Shown: one piece after another, positions 54,292-62,500 of the stretch
Layout of the letters: every line of letters begins with the position of its first letter
Numbering within the stretch: the first letter of the stretch is position 1
Assembly (NCBI GenBank): GCA_023336205.1
Contig: JALQCR010000001.1
Location: 62,001 to 126,000 of the forward strand
Source of the DNA: Pseudanabaena sp. Salubria-1
GTDB lineage: Bacteria; Cyanobacteriota; Cyanobacteriia; Pseudanabaenales; Pseudanabaenaceae
Direction of reading: 5' to 3'
Length of the DNA stretch: 64,000 nt
Program-made: the position numbers and the translations under genes
The notes under the pieces: generated by a model
Told to the model about the DNA's origin: nothing
Database searches by the model: none
What the model saw: the letters and a program-made list of their open reading frames with translations, nothing else

Positions 54292-54366
54292 AAGGAAAAA
54301 TTAAAAAGGAAAAAGGAAAAATTGGGATTTCGAGAATTATAAACAATTTTGAGCTTTAGGATTGTT

Positions 54367-54702
54367 CTATCCAACGGCAAAATCTGTAAACTGGCGCATA
54401 TAGCTTGAATGAAAACCATTAACAATACTCTGCTTAGGAATCCCCATCTCCGCAAGCCTAAGAGAAATATCAAATTCCGTTCCATTATGTTGCACCCAGA
54501 TCTTTCCATCCTTGATATCTAAATGTACGACACAACCATAGATACGATGGTGATTGCGCCAACCGACATGGACTAATTGATAATGATCGCGTACTGCATC
54601 AAAAATCAACTGCGACTCTACCTCACCATTTGCCGAACCATAACTTGCCAATTCTGTCAGCAAATCTTGAATCTTTTGGCGATACTCATCTAGTTTTGCC
54701 AT
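54367..54702 (-). CDS. xisI: XisI-family protein
   Basis: This 111-residue member of the XisI family was named for fdxN-element excision control in heterocystous cyanobacteria. Features are MAKLDEYRQKIQDLLTE, the GWRNHHRIYGCVVHLDIKDGKIWVQHNGTE core and a C-terminal MRQFTDFAVG. Its start overlaps the end of xisH by 13 bp, so the two are translationally coupled. Such pairs are scattered widely without any excision element; their general function is unknown. Confidence 0.9.
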   Translation of the reverse strand: MAKLDEYRQKIQDLLTELASYGSANGEVESQLIFDAVRDHYQLVHVGWRNHHRIYGCVVHLDIKDGKIWVQHNGTEFDISLRLAEMGIPKQSIVNGFHSSYMRQFTDFAVG

Positions 54703-54783
54703 TTTATAATCTCCTGCTGCTCTGGCATATAAACCACTAGTTTTAGTTGATACTGTTCAATTGTAGTTTGTACAAAAGGTAAT

Positions 54784-55803
54784 CGCTCATATGGGGAAGT
54801 AGGTGAAATGGCAAAATAGGAGGAAGTCATTTTCATGAATCGATAGAGATGCCATGATCAAATTTCCCCTGACCGAATTGTTAGATGAACAAGCGTGCTA
54901 TGAATGGTTATTAAAGATCCTGCATCCAAAGGGTTTGCATTGTCCAAGTGGACACGCAATACCAGCAGGACAAGCGCCACACGATCGCCAACGTACACCA
55001 ATCGTCAAATATAAGTGTCGGGAATGTGGGAAAGTGTTTCACATTTTTACAGGAACAGACTTATCAGGAAGCCATTACACCTGTGGTCAGATCGTGCTGA
55101 TATTGCGTGGATTCTTACAAGGACAAACGACCCAACACATAGCCGAGGAACTAGGACTCGACTAAGGGACATTATTGTCTTGGCGGCATCGCATCCAACG
55201 TCGAGGATTTGCCCATTTGATTAATGGTAATCTGCCCGATGCTGAAGCCGAGATGGACGAGATGTTTCAGAATGCAGGAGAAAAGGGAGCAAAAAAAAAG
55301 ATCCAATAGCAGACCCACCAAGACAACGCGGGAATCAACGCAAAGGCAAGGGAACCATGGCAAATGACCGTCCACCCATTGTCGGTACTGTTGGGCGCAA
55401 CAGTGGTCAGATCCGCATGAAGGTCTGTGACAATACTCAACAAATCACGATTCAACCGCAGGTAGAGGTAACGACCTTACCGACCACGACAGTCTATACC
55501 GATGAATCCGATGCTTATAATCGCATACCTGCTTCTGGTCGTGAGCGTCAAACCGTTTGTCACTCTCAGCGCGAGTATGCCCGCGATGAAGATCAAGATG
55601 GTTTTTGTGAGGTTCATTGCAATACTATGGAGGGCATTTGGGTTGGTTTACGCAATTTTCTGCGTCCCTTTCGAGGTATTCACAAGAAGTATTTGTATCT
55701 GTATGTAGCCATGTTCGAGTGGGCTTACAATCTACGTTGGATTGATTTTGACTTCCTGCGTCGTCTTCTTTTTCCTCCTTCCACCTATTTACCTACATGA
55801 GCG
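54784..55803 (+). mobile_element. IS1595-family-like element (1020 bp)
   Basis: The ends share CGCTCAT and GTAGGT(G/A)AA words in inverted orientation, and the 8-bp target duplication AAGGTAAT lies at 54776-54783 and 55804-55811, as usual for IS1595. The insertion is 28 codons from the end of xisH. Confidence 0.88.
54854..55800 (+). pseudogene. IS1595-type transposase, inactivated
   Basis: The N-terminal frame (54854-55165) carries a zinc-ribbon-like region (LHCPSGHA...CRECGKVF) and ends in a premature TAA after EELGLD. The continuation GTLLSWRHRIQRRGF and DAEAEMDEMFQNAGEKG then breaks at a run of nine A (around 55291-55299), where a -1 slip is needed to read on into DPIADPP and the ISXO2-like DDE core (55357-55800: VYTDESDAYNRI, EVHCNTMEGIWVGLRNFLRPFRG). 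With one nonsense and one frame change it should be dead, though the A9 step alone could be slippage. Confidence 0.8.
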
Positions 55804-56179
55804 AAGGTAATTGAAAAAAAGAATCATAAGCACTTAATGGAATAGCTAAATACAGTGTGTATTCTGGATACTGCCCTTGCATTAACAGACGATAGTTGAG
55901 ATACTGCCCCAACGCCGTATGAAATTCCGAAACAGCCGATCCACTAAGAAAGCTTTTTATTTCTACCGCAATTTTTTCATTTCTGCGCTCTGCGGCAATT
56001 ATTCGCTCAGCCCCCAAATCCACATACAAAGAGCCTAACCCAAACTCTAGAGCCAGAGGATCGTGAGTTATCTGCCAATTGTCTCTTTCTAAAGCTATTT
56101 TGACAGCATCATGAAAAATATCGCGTGCAGACATGATTTATTTTAAATAAAGTTACTTATTTTGTAATTTAGTATCAAT

Positions 56180-56212
56180 CAAATATTGAACAAATATTGA
56201 ACAAATATTGAA
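56180..56212 (-). promoter_or_regulatory. Three tandem 11-mers upstream of xisH
   Basis: CAAATATTGAA occurs three times in perfect tandem (56180-56190, 56191-56201, 56202-56212), 46 bp before the xisH start. Spacing of one helical turn suggests a cooperative protein binding site. Confidence 0.45.
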
Positions 56213-56215
56213 TGC

Positions 56216-56491
56216 TTATAGAATAACTTCTCTGCCCACACTGCGATCGCGCAAATCAGCAAAATCCTCATTAGTAAACCCCACTTCCTCATTTTGGATA
56301 GCCAATCTAAATTTTTGCAATCCTTTCCAGAAATCAGATTTTTGCTGACCTTCTTTGAGATTCTCAGATTCTTGGTTAACTTGGCGATCGCCTAACTCAA
56401 ACGCAAGAAATTCAACAAAGCGGAGTACTTGTTGCTGCTGATCTGTTGGTAATGTCTGCATTTTACTCAGAACTTTCTCTAACACCGTCAT
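56216..56491 (-). CDS. DUF2281-like small protein (orphan antitoxin-like)
   Basis: This 91-residue protein begins MTVLEKVLSKMQTLPTDQQQQVLRFVEFLA, as in DUF2281/VapB-like antitoxins of cyanobacteria. The C-terminal FTNEDFADLRDRSVGREVIL tail is charged. No toxin gene follows on the same strand; xisH comes next after 80 bp. Confidence 0.6.
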   Translation of the reverse strand: MTVLEKVLSKMQTLPTDQQQQVLRFVEFLAFELGDRQVNQESENLKEGQQKSDFWKGLQKFRLAIQNEEVGFTNEDFADLRDRSVGREVIL

Positions 56492-56947
56492 TTGCTGAAT
56501 CCTCCTGCATACTTAATCTAGTGACATTTTACAAGACTTTTTAGATAGGCGATCGCGTTGTCCAAGTAAAAGTGGAAAGGAAAAAGGAGAAATCAGGTTG
56601 TAACGGTTCCTCTGGGAGTACTAAAAGTAATAGAATTACCATCTCCTTAGATATACTGATTCCTCGATAGCAGAATCTTCTAAAATCCTTCAAACGAATT
56701 AGATAGAAAGAAATTACTCCAGTTCTCTCATGCGAAGTCAAAAGAGAAGTATTTATCGTCGGCTGAACCCAAGTTAATATCAATTCCCGAAAGTGCGGCG
56801 ATACTTTCGGGAATTAAAAATCAAACGCAGTAAGATTTTTAAAAGCTCAAAATGGCTATGCCATTTTGAGCTTTGATATAACATGGAGATCTAGATCAGG
56901 TAATGCCTGTGCTGCTCTATTGAATACTCAACCGTTAGAAAAACTTC
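56492..56947. other. 455-bp gap without a convincing gene
   Basis: The gap contains GGAAAAAGG-type tracts near 56575, then the composite repeat copy A (56774-56880). The promoter of hslO must lie in or after the repeat. I see no credible reading frame. Confidence 0.5.
56774..56880 (+). repeat. Composite dispersed repeat, copy A
   Basis: AATTCCCGAAAGTG...ACTTTCGGGAATT forms hairpin 1. Then come a diverged AAACGCAGTAAGATTTTTAAAA middle and hairpin 2, AAAGCTCAAAATGGC/GCCATTTTGAGCTTT. Order and spacing are as in copies B and C, but the stems differ in sequence while staying self-complementary. Confidence 0.6.
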
Positions 56948-57886
56948 ATGAACGATCGCTTAATTCGCGCCCTCACCGCCGACGGACGAGTCCGTGTCAT
57001 TGGCGTGAATATTACCCAATCCCTCAATGAGGCTCATCGCCGCCATCAGTTATCAGCGATCGCTACAGCAGCACTTGGTCGTGTCATGGGGGCAAGTTTA
57101 CTGCTCGCCTCAAATATGAAGCAATCTCAAGCCAGAGTAAATGTCAGAGTTGCTGGTGATGGTGGACTAGGCTTAGTCTATGCCGATGCAGGATTTGATG
57201 GGACAGTACGCGGTTTTGTCACCAACCCAAAATTTGCATTACCTCCCCTTGCTGATGGTCAACAAAACGTTAGCCAAGGAGTTGGACATACAGGCTTTTT
57301 CAAGGTTATGCGCGATATTGGCTATGGCGAACCCTACAGCAGCACCGTCGAATTAATTGCGGGTGATATCGCCAACGATGTTGCATGGTACTTAGCGTCA
57401 TCAGAGCAGACCTATTCTAAGCTCATGCTTACGGAAGTAATTGATCAAGATCGTGACGAGTCCCCTGTAAAGGTTGCTGCTGGAATTTTATTGCAGATTA
57501 TGCCTAAAGCCACGCTTCGGGCTGCAAAGACCGCCAACCTCTCTCAAGAAGAGTTACTGAGCCAACTAGAGGCAAAAAGTGATACGCAAAAATTCATGGA
57601 CTTGCTGCTCCAAGGCAAAGCGATCGCAGAGGTGATGACCGAGATATTTGCCGATATGCATCTCGATATTTTACCCATGAGTAAAGATGTCACATTTAGT
57701 TGCCCTTGCTCCATCGATCGCGTATTAGCAGCAATGAAAATGTTTGGTGAAGAAGATTTGCGATCAATGATTGCCGAGGACAAAGGTGCAGAAGCAACTT
57801 GTCATTTCTGTGGTGAGATTTACCACGCCACCACTGAGCAGTTAAATGGTTTACTTGCAGATTTGCAGGTTGAGGCAAAAGCCTAA
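56948..57886 (+). CDS. hslO: Redox-regulated chaperone Hsp33
   Basis: This 312-residue holdase chaperone is activated by oxidation. The N-terminal domain has the conserved HRRHQLSAIATAALGRVMGA and RVAGDGGLG segments. The C-terminal zinc centre is CPCS (CxC) and CHFC (CxxC), the redox switch. Length fits the family (about 290-310). Confidence 0.95.
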   Translation: MNDRLIRALTADGRVRVIGVNITQSLNEAHRRHQLSAIATAALGRVMGASLLLASNMKQSQARVNVRVAGDGGLGLVYADAGFDGTVRGFVTNPKFALPPLADGQQNVSQGVGHTGFFKVMRDIGYGEPYSSTVELIAGDIANDVAWYLASSEQTYSKLMLTEVIDQDRDESPVKVAAGILLQIMPKATLRAAKTANLSQEELLSQLEAKSDTQKFMDLLLQGKAIAEVMTEIFADMHLDILPMSKDVTFSCPCSIDRVLAAMKMFGEEDLRSMIAEDKGAEATCHFCGEIYHATTEQLNGLLADLQVEAKA

Positions 57887-57912
57887 CTAATTAGCCTCAT
57901 TAACATGAAGCC

Positions 57913-58068
57913 TCAGCAATTCTCATTATAAAAATCGTTTTTTTGAAAGCCCGCCGTTGGCGGGCTTTCAAAAAAACGATTTTAGTGTTTCCAGCACCTT
58001 CGGTGCTGGAAACACTAAAATCGTTTTCATAATGAGAATTGCTGATAAAGTCTCGCGCAGCGAGACTT
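57913..58068. repeat. Nested palindromes downstream of hslO
   Basis: Outer arms TCAGCAATTCTCATTAT (57913-57929) and its complement (58029-58045) enclose two perfect hairpins: 57931-57983 (25-bp stem, GTT loop) and 57984-58016 (15-bp stem, TTC loop). A third small hairpin (AAGTCTCGC/GCGAGACTT) follows at 58048-58068. It probably terminates hslO and may fold as a three-way junction in RNA. Confidence 0.7.
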
Positions 58069-58135
58069 CTAATATAGCTTTATGGTAACTTCACTTCTAG
58101 ACGCTTCTCGATAAATTTGCATAATCCTAAAACCT

Positions 58136-59011
58136 ATGACAGTTAACGCACAAATTGGCATTATTGGCGGCAGTGGACTCTACAAAATGTCTGCCCTGAC
58201 TGATATTCAAGAAATTAATATTGATACTCCCTTTGGCAAAACTTCAGATGCATTTATCTATGGCAAATTGTCTGGAACCCCTGTGCTATTTCTTGCTAGA
58301 CATGGGCGATCGCACCATTTGCTCCCCACAGAAGTTCCCTATCGCGCCAATATCTACGCTCTTAAAAGTCTAGGTGTGGAATATATCATTTCCGCCTCAG
58401 CAGTTGGCTCCTTACAAGAATATGCCAAGCCTTTAGATATTGTCTTACCCGATCAATTTATCGATCGCACCACTAGTCGTATATCGACATTCTTTGGTGA
58501 AGGAGTTGTTGCCCATGTTGCCTTTGCCGAACCAATTTGCAAATCTCTTCTCGCAGTATTAGCATCATCTACAGAATCAGTGGATTTGGGTCGTAACAAA
58601 GTCCATAAAGGCGGGATTTATATTTGTATGGAGGGGCCAGCTTTCTCGACTAAGGCAGAATCGCTACTTCATCGTAGTTGGGGCGCTAAGGTCATTGGCA
58701 TGACCAATGTCACAGAGGCAAAGCTTGCCCGCGAGGCAGAAATTTCCTATGCCACGATCGCATTGGTTACTGATTATGACTGCTGGCATGATGATCATGA
58801 GAGTGTAACTGTGGAAATGATCATCCAAAATTTACATAAAAATGCAGTCAATGCTCAAACCGTAATTCAAAATGCTGTAGCAAAAATCGCCGCTAATCCT
58901 CCAAAATCTGAAGCCCATCATGCTTTGAAAACTTCAATCTTGACAGATTTGAGTAAGGTGTCTGACGCAAGTCGCGATCGCTTAAAAGTGATTCTGCAAA
59001 AGTACCTGTAA
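58136..59011 (+). CDS. mtnP: S-methyl-5'-thioadenosine phosphorylase
   Basis: This 291-residue enzyme splits methylthioadenosine with phosphate to adenine and methylthioribose-1-phosphate in methionine salvage. Features are [41 protein letters not shown], and [18 protein letters not shown] with [31 protein letters not shown] (substrate-binding and catalytic Asp). Length is normal. Confidence 0.94.
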   Translation: MTVNAQIGIIGGSGLYKMSALTDIQEINIDTPFGKTSDAFIYGKLSGTPVLFLARHGRSHHLLPTEVPYRANIYALKSLGVEYIISASAVGSLQEYAKPLDIVLPDQFIDRTTSRISTFFGEGVVAHVAFAEPICKSLLAVLASSTESVDLGRNKVHKGGIYICMEGPAFSTKAESLLHRSWGAKVIGMTNVTEAKLAREAEISYATIALVTDYDCWHDDHESVTVEMIIQNLHKNAVNAQTVIQNAVAKIAANPPKSEAHHALKTSILTDLSKVSDASRDRLKVILQKYL

Positions 59012-59032
59012 AGCTTGACAACGATAAATTTT

Positions 59033-59653
59033 ATGAGCGAATCAATTAAAGCAACTCGTGCAATTATAGCAATCGGGAGTTTATCTGTTGAAGCCTTTAT
59101 GCTACCCGATGGTAGTTATCGGATGTCTCTCAGTCAAGCTGCTGAATGTATTGGCAAACCTGCCAGAGGCACTTTCGATTTTTTGCAATCAAAAGCGTTT
59201 AAACGCTTACTAGGAGAGGTACAAGGCACTTTCGACTTTTTGCCTAGCGACTTTCCTGATGACTATAAACCAGAAAACTTCACTGTTGAAATTGGTGACG
59301 GCAGTTCGCAAGGTCAGACCCGAATTCGAGGATTACCTTTAGAATTAGTTGCACTTTATTGGGCTTGGGAAAGCTTTCGCGGTAATCGTTTGGCATTAAT
59401 GATGACAGTGACTCTAACCACTGAATCTTTAGAACGCCGTTTTGATAATGCTTTTGGGATCACACGTACTGATCAGGAAAGAAATGCTCGCTTATCTCAA
59501 ATAAATCAGCAATTAGAAAAGGCTCTAGCTATCTTGGGTGAAGGCTTTGCGCTAGATGATGATGTCCGTCGTGAGCGCGATTATTTTGAGTCCGTGCTTA
59601 AACAAAATGGTATTGATCCTTATAGTTTACCTAGTAGCGATCATCCAAATTAA
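59033..59653 (+). CDS. Unknown protein with possible KilA-N/Bro-like N-terminus
   Basis: I do not recognise a named family for this 206-residue protein. The segment FMLPDGSYRMSLSQAAECIGKPARGTFDFLQSK resembles small DNA-binding modules of phage KilA-N/Bro type, and GTFDFL occurs twice (internal repeat). The C-terminal half is helical (QINQQLEKALAIL). ATG at 59033 is chosen over an upstream TTG at 59015. It follows mtnP closely (21 bp) and may be co-transcribed, and is followed by a strong terminator. Confidence 0.6.
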   Translation: MSESIKATRAIIAIGSLSVEAFMLPDGSYRMSLSQAAECIGKPARGTFDFLQSKAFKRLLGEVQGTFDFLPSDFPDDYKPENFTVEIGDGSSQGQTRIRGLPLELVALYWAWESFRGNRLALMMTVTLTTESLERRFDNAFGITRTDQERNARLSQINQQLEKALAILGEGFALDDDVRRERDYFESVLKQNGIDPYSLPSSDHPN

Positions 59654-59656
59654 AAA

Positions 59657-59685
59657 CAAAAAAGCCTCGCAAAGCGAGGCTTTTT
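59657..59685 (+). terminator. Rho-independent terminator between convergent genes
   Basis: The stem AAAAAAGCCTCGC pairs with GCGAGGCTTTTTT across a three-A loop with a T run. It lies right after the 59033 gene and serves hemE (minus strand) as well. Confidence 0.85.
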
Positions 59686-59701
59686 TATTAGAGATACTTT
59701 T

Positions 59702-60739
59702 TTAGGAGCCAAGTCCTTTGACTGTATCAAAGAAGAAACGGGCATTATCTTCAGGAGTGGTGGGCAAAATGCCATGTCCGAGGTTCATGATATGTCCCTT
59801 ATTACCAGCCTTAGCAATAACTTCCATGATCCGTTCACGAATATAGCTTTGCTCAGCAAATAGAACGCAAGGATCAAGATTGCCTTGTACAGGAATGTGA
59901 CGACCAATGCGATCGCGTGCGTCAGCCATATCAACTGTCCAGTCAACACTGACAATATCTACACCAGACTTAGACATTAGGTCTAGGACACCTGCACTAC
60001 CGCTAATGTAGAGGATCAATGGGGTATCAGGATACTTTGCCTTAACCTTATCGACAACCATTTTTTGGTAAGGCAGTGCAAAAGTTTTATAATCAGTTGG
60101 GCAAAGATGTCCTGCCCAAGAGTCGAACATTTGGACAACTTGAGTACCACACTCGATCTGGTGGATCACATAAGTGCCGACCATTTCGGCAATTTTAGTC
60201 AAAAAGCTATGGATGATCGCAGGTTCTTTATATGCCAAAGCTTTGATTACAGAATAATCCTTAGAACCTTTGCCTTCAACTGAATAGGCGGCTAATGTCC
60301 AAGGTGCACCCACAAAACCAAGAATAGTCGCTTGATCTTTAACTTCTTCTTTGATCGCACTTAAAATCTTACGAATAAAGGGAACAGCAGTGTCGGGATC
60401 AAACTCTGTGAGCGCATCAACTTGAGCTTGAGTCCGAATTGGTGACTCGATAATTGGGCCACGGCTCTCGATGATGTCAAAGTTGATGCCGATACCTGTA
60501 AGCGGAGTGAGGATATCGGAGAACATGATCACGCCATCGGGTTGGAAAGCGCGAAATGGTTGCAAAGAAATTTCGGCAGCGAGTTCGGCAATCTCCGATC
60601 GCTCTCTAAAAGTGGGATATTTGTCGCGCAAGTCACGATACACCTTCATGTATCTTCCTGCTTGGCGCATCATCCATACTGGTGGACGATCCAGTACTTC
60701 ACCTCTTGCTGCCCTTAGCAAGCGATCATTTCCTCCCAT
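59702..60739 (-). CDS. hemE: Uroporphyrinogen decarboxylase
   Basis: This 345-residue enzyme decarboxylates uroporphyrinogen III to coproporphyrinogen III in haem and chlorophyll synthesis. Conserved features are [54 protein letters not shown] and GNLDPCVLF with NLGHGI. ATG at 60739 is preferred over an in-frame TTG two codons upstream. Confidence 0.96.
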   Translation of the reverse strand: MGGNDRLLRAARGEVLDRPPVWMMRQAGRYMKVYRDLRDKYPTFRERSEIAELAAEISLQPFRAFQPDGVIMFSDILTPLTGIGINFDIIESRGPIIESPIRTQAQVDALTEFDPDTAVPFIRKILSAIKEEVKDQATILGFVGAPWTLAAYSVEGKGSKDYSVIKALAYKEPAIIHSFLTKIAEMVGTYVIHQIECGTQVVQMFDSWAGHLCPTDYKTFALPYQKMVVDKVKAKYPDTPLILYISGSAGVLDLMSKSGVDIVSVDWTVDMADARDRIGRHIPVQGNLDPCVLFAEQSYIRERIMEVIAKAGNKGHIMNLGHGILPTTPEDNARFFFDTVKGLGS

Positions 60740-60745
60740 AATCAA

Positions 60746-61093
60746 CTCTTTCCTGTGTTTTTAAACTTTTTTATGATTGTGCCTTTGAATTATAGAACGT
60801 GACGTACCAGACACCAATAAAGACAAGTGGGGCACTTGTCGCCCCTTTGGTCTTTCGTCACAGCCAAATCCTAGAGTTAGCCATCGGTTCATGTCTAAAT
60901 TTAGGCTTTATTTAATTTCCGATCGCGATTTGATTACTTATACTTTCTTTAAGATATGTTATTAATACTTAAGCTATAAAATCAAGAATCAATTTTTTGG
61001 TAGCGCAGCGAAATCACGCTACTAAAAAATTGATTCTTGATTAAACCTTACTAAGTAAAAGTTTTGGCTAAATAATGGCTAGGTTTAAAAACA
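60746..61093. other. Divergent promoter region of hemE and cytM with a long hairpin
   Basis: The 350 bp contain no gene. A 19-bp perfect outer stem (60980-60998 with 61024-61042) with an inner TAGCG/CGCTA stem lies about 50 bp before cytM. The rest should carry the two divergent promoters, which I cannot place with confidence. Confidence 0.5.
60980..61042. repeat. Long hairpin upstream of cytM
   Basis: AATCAAGAATCAATTTTTT and its complement enclose GGTAGCG...CACGCTACT, which pairs further. It lies upstream of a gene start, so it is unlike a terminator for cytM and may affect its leader. Confidence 0.6.
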
Positions 61094-61528
61094 GTGATTA
61101 ATGAAGGGGCTAATTTGACAAAGGATACTGATGTAGTTGTAAATGCTACTTCAGATCAAGCATTGCGATCGCCTGAGGCAAAGTCTTCGCTGCAAACTGT
61201 GTTGGCAATCGCTGTCACTTTTGTTATCGTCGTAATCGCAATTGTCTTCTGGATATTACGTCCACCAATCGATCAATATACTCAATCAGTTTTAAATCTA
61301 TCGGGAGATCCTGTGCAGGGACGCTCGATTTTTGTGATGAACTGTGTGGCTTGTCATGGGCAATGGGCTAATGGCAAAGTGGGTCCTAGTCTACATCATG
61401 TATCCGATCGCAAGTCGGATGTACGTCTAGTCCAACAGGTCGTAAGCGGCGAAACTCCACCAATGCCACAGTTTCAACCTAGCCCTCAAGACATGGCAGA
61501 TTTGTTGAGTTATCTCAAACAGCTATAA
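61094..61528 (+). CDS. cytM: Cytochrome cM
   Basis: This 144-residue membrane-anchored c-type cytochrome is specific to cyanobacteria and thought to modulate respiration and photosynthetic electron flow. One transmembrane helix (LAIAVTFVIVVIAIVFWIL) is followed by the haem site CVACH, and the C-terminal ETPPMPQFQPSPQDMADLLSYL (Met ligand) closely matches known CytM. The start is GTG at 61094; an N-terminal extension of about 35 residues precedes the helix. Its stop lies in the terminator shared with rph. Confidence 0.9.
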   Translation: MINEGANLTKDTDVVVNATSDQALRSPEAKSSLQTVLAIAVTFVIVVIAIVFWILRPPIDQYTQSVLNLSGDPVQGRSIFVMNCVACHGQWANGKVGPSLHHVSDRKSDVRLVQQVVSGETPPMPQFQPSPQDMADLLSYLKQL

Positions 61529-61560
61529 AAAAAGCGGTGCTTCGCACCGCTTTTTTTATA
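61524..61560. terminator. Bidirectional terminator between cytM and rph
   Basis: TATAAAAAAAGCGGTGC pairs perfectly with its complement around TTC. The stop codons of both convergent genes (TAA at 61526-61528 and at 61558-61556) lie inside the outer stem. Confidence 0.85.
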
Positions 61561-62272
61561 GCTGGATTTTTAGTAATTCATCGATCCCCTTTTCAGCAAC
61601 ATCTAGCATTTGATTAAGCTGCGATCGCGAAAATGTTTCAGATTCAGCAGTGCCTTGCACCTCGATCAATTTGCCAGTGCTGTCCATGACCACATTGAGA
61701 TCAACACTTACAGCCACATCTTCTTGGTAATTAAGATCCAAGATTGGCACACCATCTAACAACCCAACCGATACCGCAGCCACTGCTTTCTTAATCGGAG
61801 ATCTGGTGATTTTGCCTTCAGAAAGTAGGCGATCGCAAGCTGCTTTTAAAGCCACAAATCCACCTGTAATGCCACCTGTGCGTGTGCCACCATCAGCTTG
61901 CAGCACATCAATATCAACGGTAAAAGTGTAATTTGCGATCGCGGTCATATCTAACGCAGCTCTGAGACTCCGACCAATCAACCTTTGGATTTCTTGAGTG
62001 CGTCCTGATAGCTTCATAAATTCACGCTGTTGACGCGGAATCGTTGACGCAGGCATCATCCGATATTCTGCCGTTAGCCAACCTTGATTACTACCAGTCA
62101 GGAATTTAGGTACACCTTCTTCAATGGAAACGGTACATATCAATTGGGTATCACCAAATTTTGCCAATACGGAACCCGCAGGTGCTTTAGTAAAATTTCT
62201 CTGCAAATGCACAGGACGCAGTTGATCCCAAGCTCTCCCATCAAGTCGTTGGATAATCGGTAAATCGCTCAT
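61556..62272 (-). CDS. rph: Ribonuclease PH
   Basis: This 238-residue phosphorolytic 3'-5' exoribonuclease trims tRNA 3' ends. Conserved features are [69 protein letters not shown] and [21 protein letters not shown] at 62272 gives [13 protein letters not shown]; a longer frame back to 62434 is rejected as it includes repeat sequence. Confidence 0.94.
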   Translation of the reverse strand: MSDLPIIQRLDGRAWDQLRPVHLQRNFTKAPAGSVLAKFGDTQLICTVSIEEGVPKFLTGSNQGWLTAEYRMMPASTIPRQQREFMKLSGRTQEIQRLIGRSLRAALDMTAIANYTFTVDIDVLQADGGTRTGGITGGFVALKAACDRLLSEGKITRSPIKKAVAAVSVGLLDGVPILDLNYQEDVAVSVDLNVVMDSTGKLIEVQGTAESETFSRSQLNQMLDVAEKGIDELLKIQL

Positions 62273-62389
62273 GATCGCAGTTTGACTGTTTGTAAAATCG
62301 ATCCAATCATATAGCAAGCAGTTAATTCTAGAGTTTTTAGCTGTCGTCAGACATAAGAAACAAAAGAGAATAGCGAAGCGAAGCATTGA

Positions 62390-62500
62390 ATTACAGCGCT
62401 TTGCGCTCAAACCCAAAAATACTAAGTGGATCAAAGCTTCGCCTGAGAATGTATAAGGATATGCGATGCTTTGCGCCGCCTATCCTTATACATTTTTTGT
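62390..62500. repeat. Variable-hairpin repeat, copy 3 (partial) with hairpin
   Basis: ACAGCGCTTTGCGCTCAAAC followed by CCAAAA repeats the left frame of copy 1 at 10750. A hairpin AATGTATAAGGATA (62448-62461) / TATCCTTATACATT (62481-62494) with a GC-rich loop follows and ends at a T run near the kinase stop, so it may terminate the kinase gene on the minus strand. Confidence 0.5.

Larger units (their letters stand above)
54690..56134 (-). pseudogene. xisH: xisH interrupted by an IS1595-like element
   Basis: Joining 55804-56134 with 54690-54775, after removing the IS and one AAGGTAAT duplication, restores a 138-residue XisH protein. The junction reads AYDSFFQLPFVQTTIEQYQL and it ends YMPEQQEIIKWQN. 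Conserved features are MSARDIFHDAVKIALERDNW, DLGAERIIAAERRNEKIAVEIKSF (endonuclease-like D...ExK) and FHTALGQYLNYR. In the present sequence the product stops shortly after FFQLPS. Confidence 0.92.

Noticed and set aside
56541..56783. 80-residue minus-strand frame before hslO
   Set aside because: No ribosome binding site or family resemblance, and it overlaps repeat sequence.
62273..62434. 54-residue N-terminal extension of RNase PH
   Set aside because: Family proteins begin at the [13 protein letters not shown] position; the extension covers a dispersed repeat.
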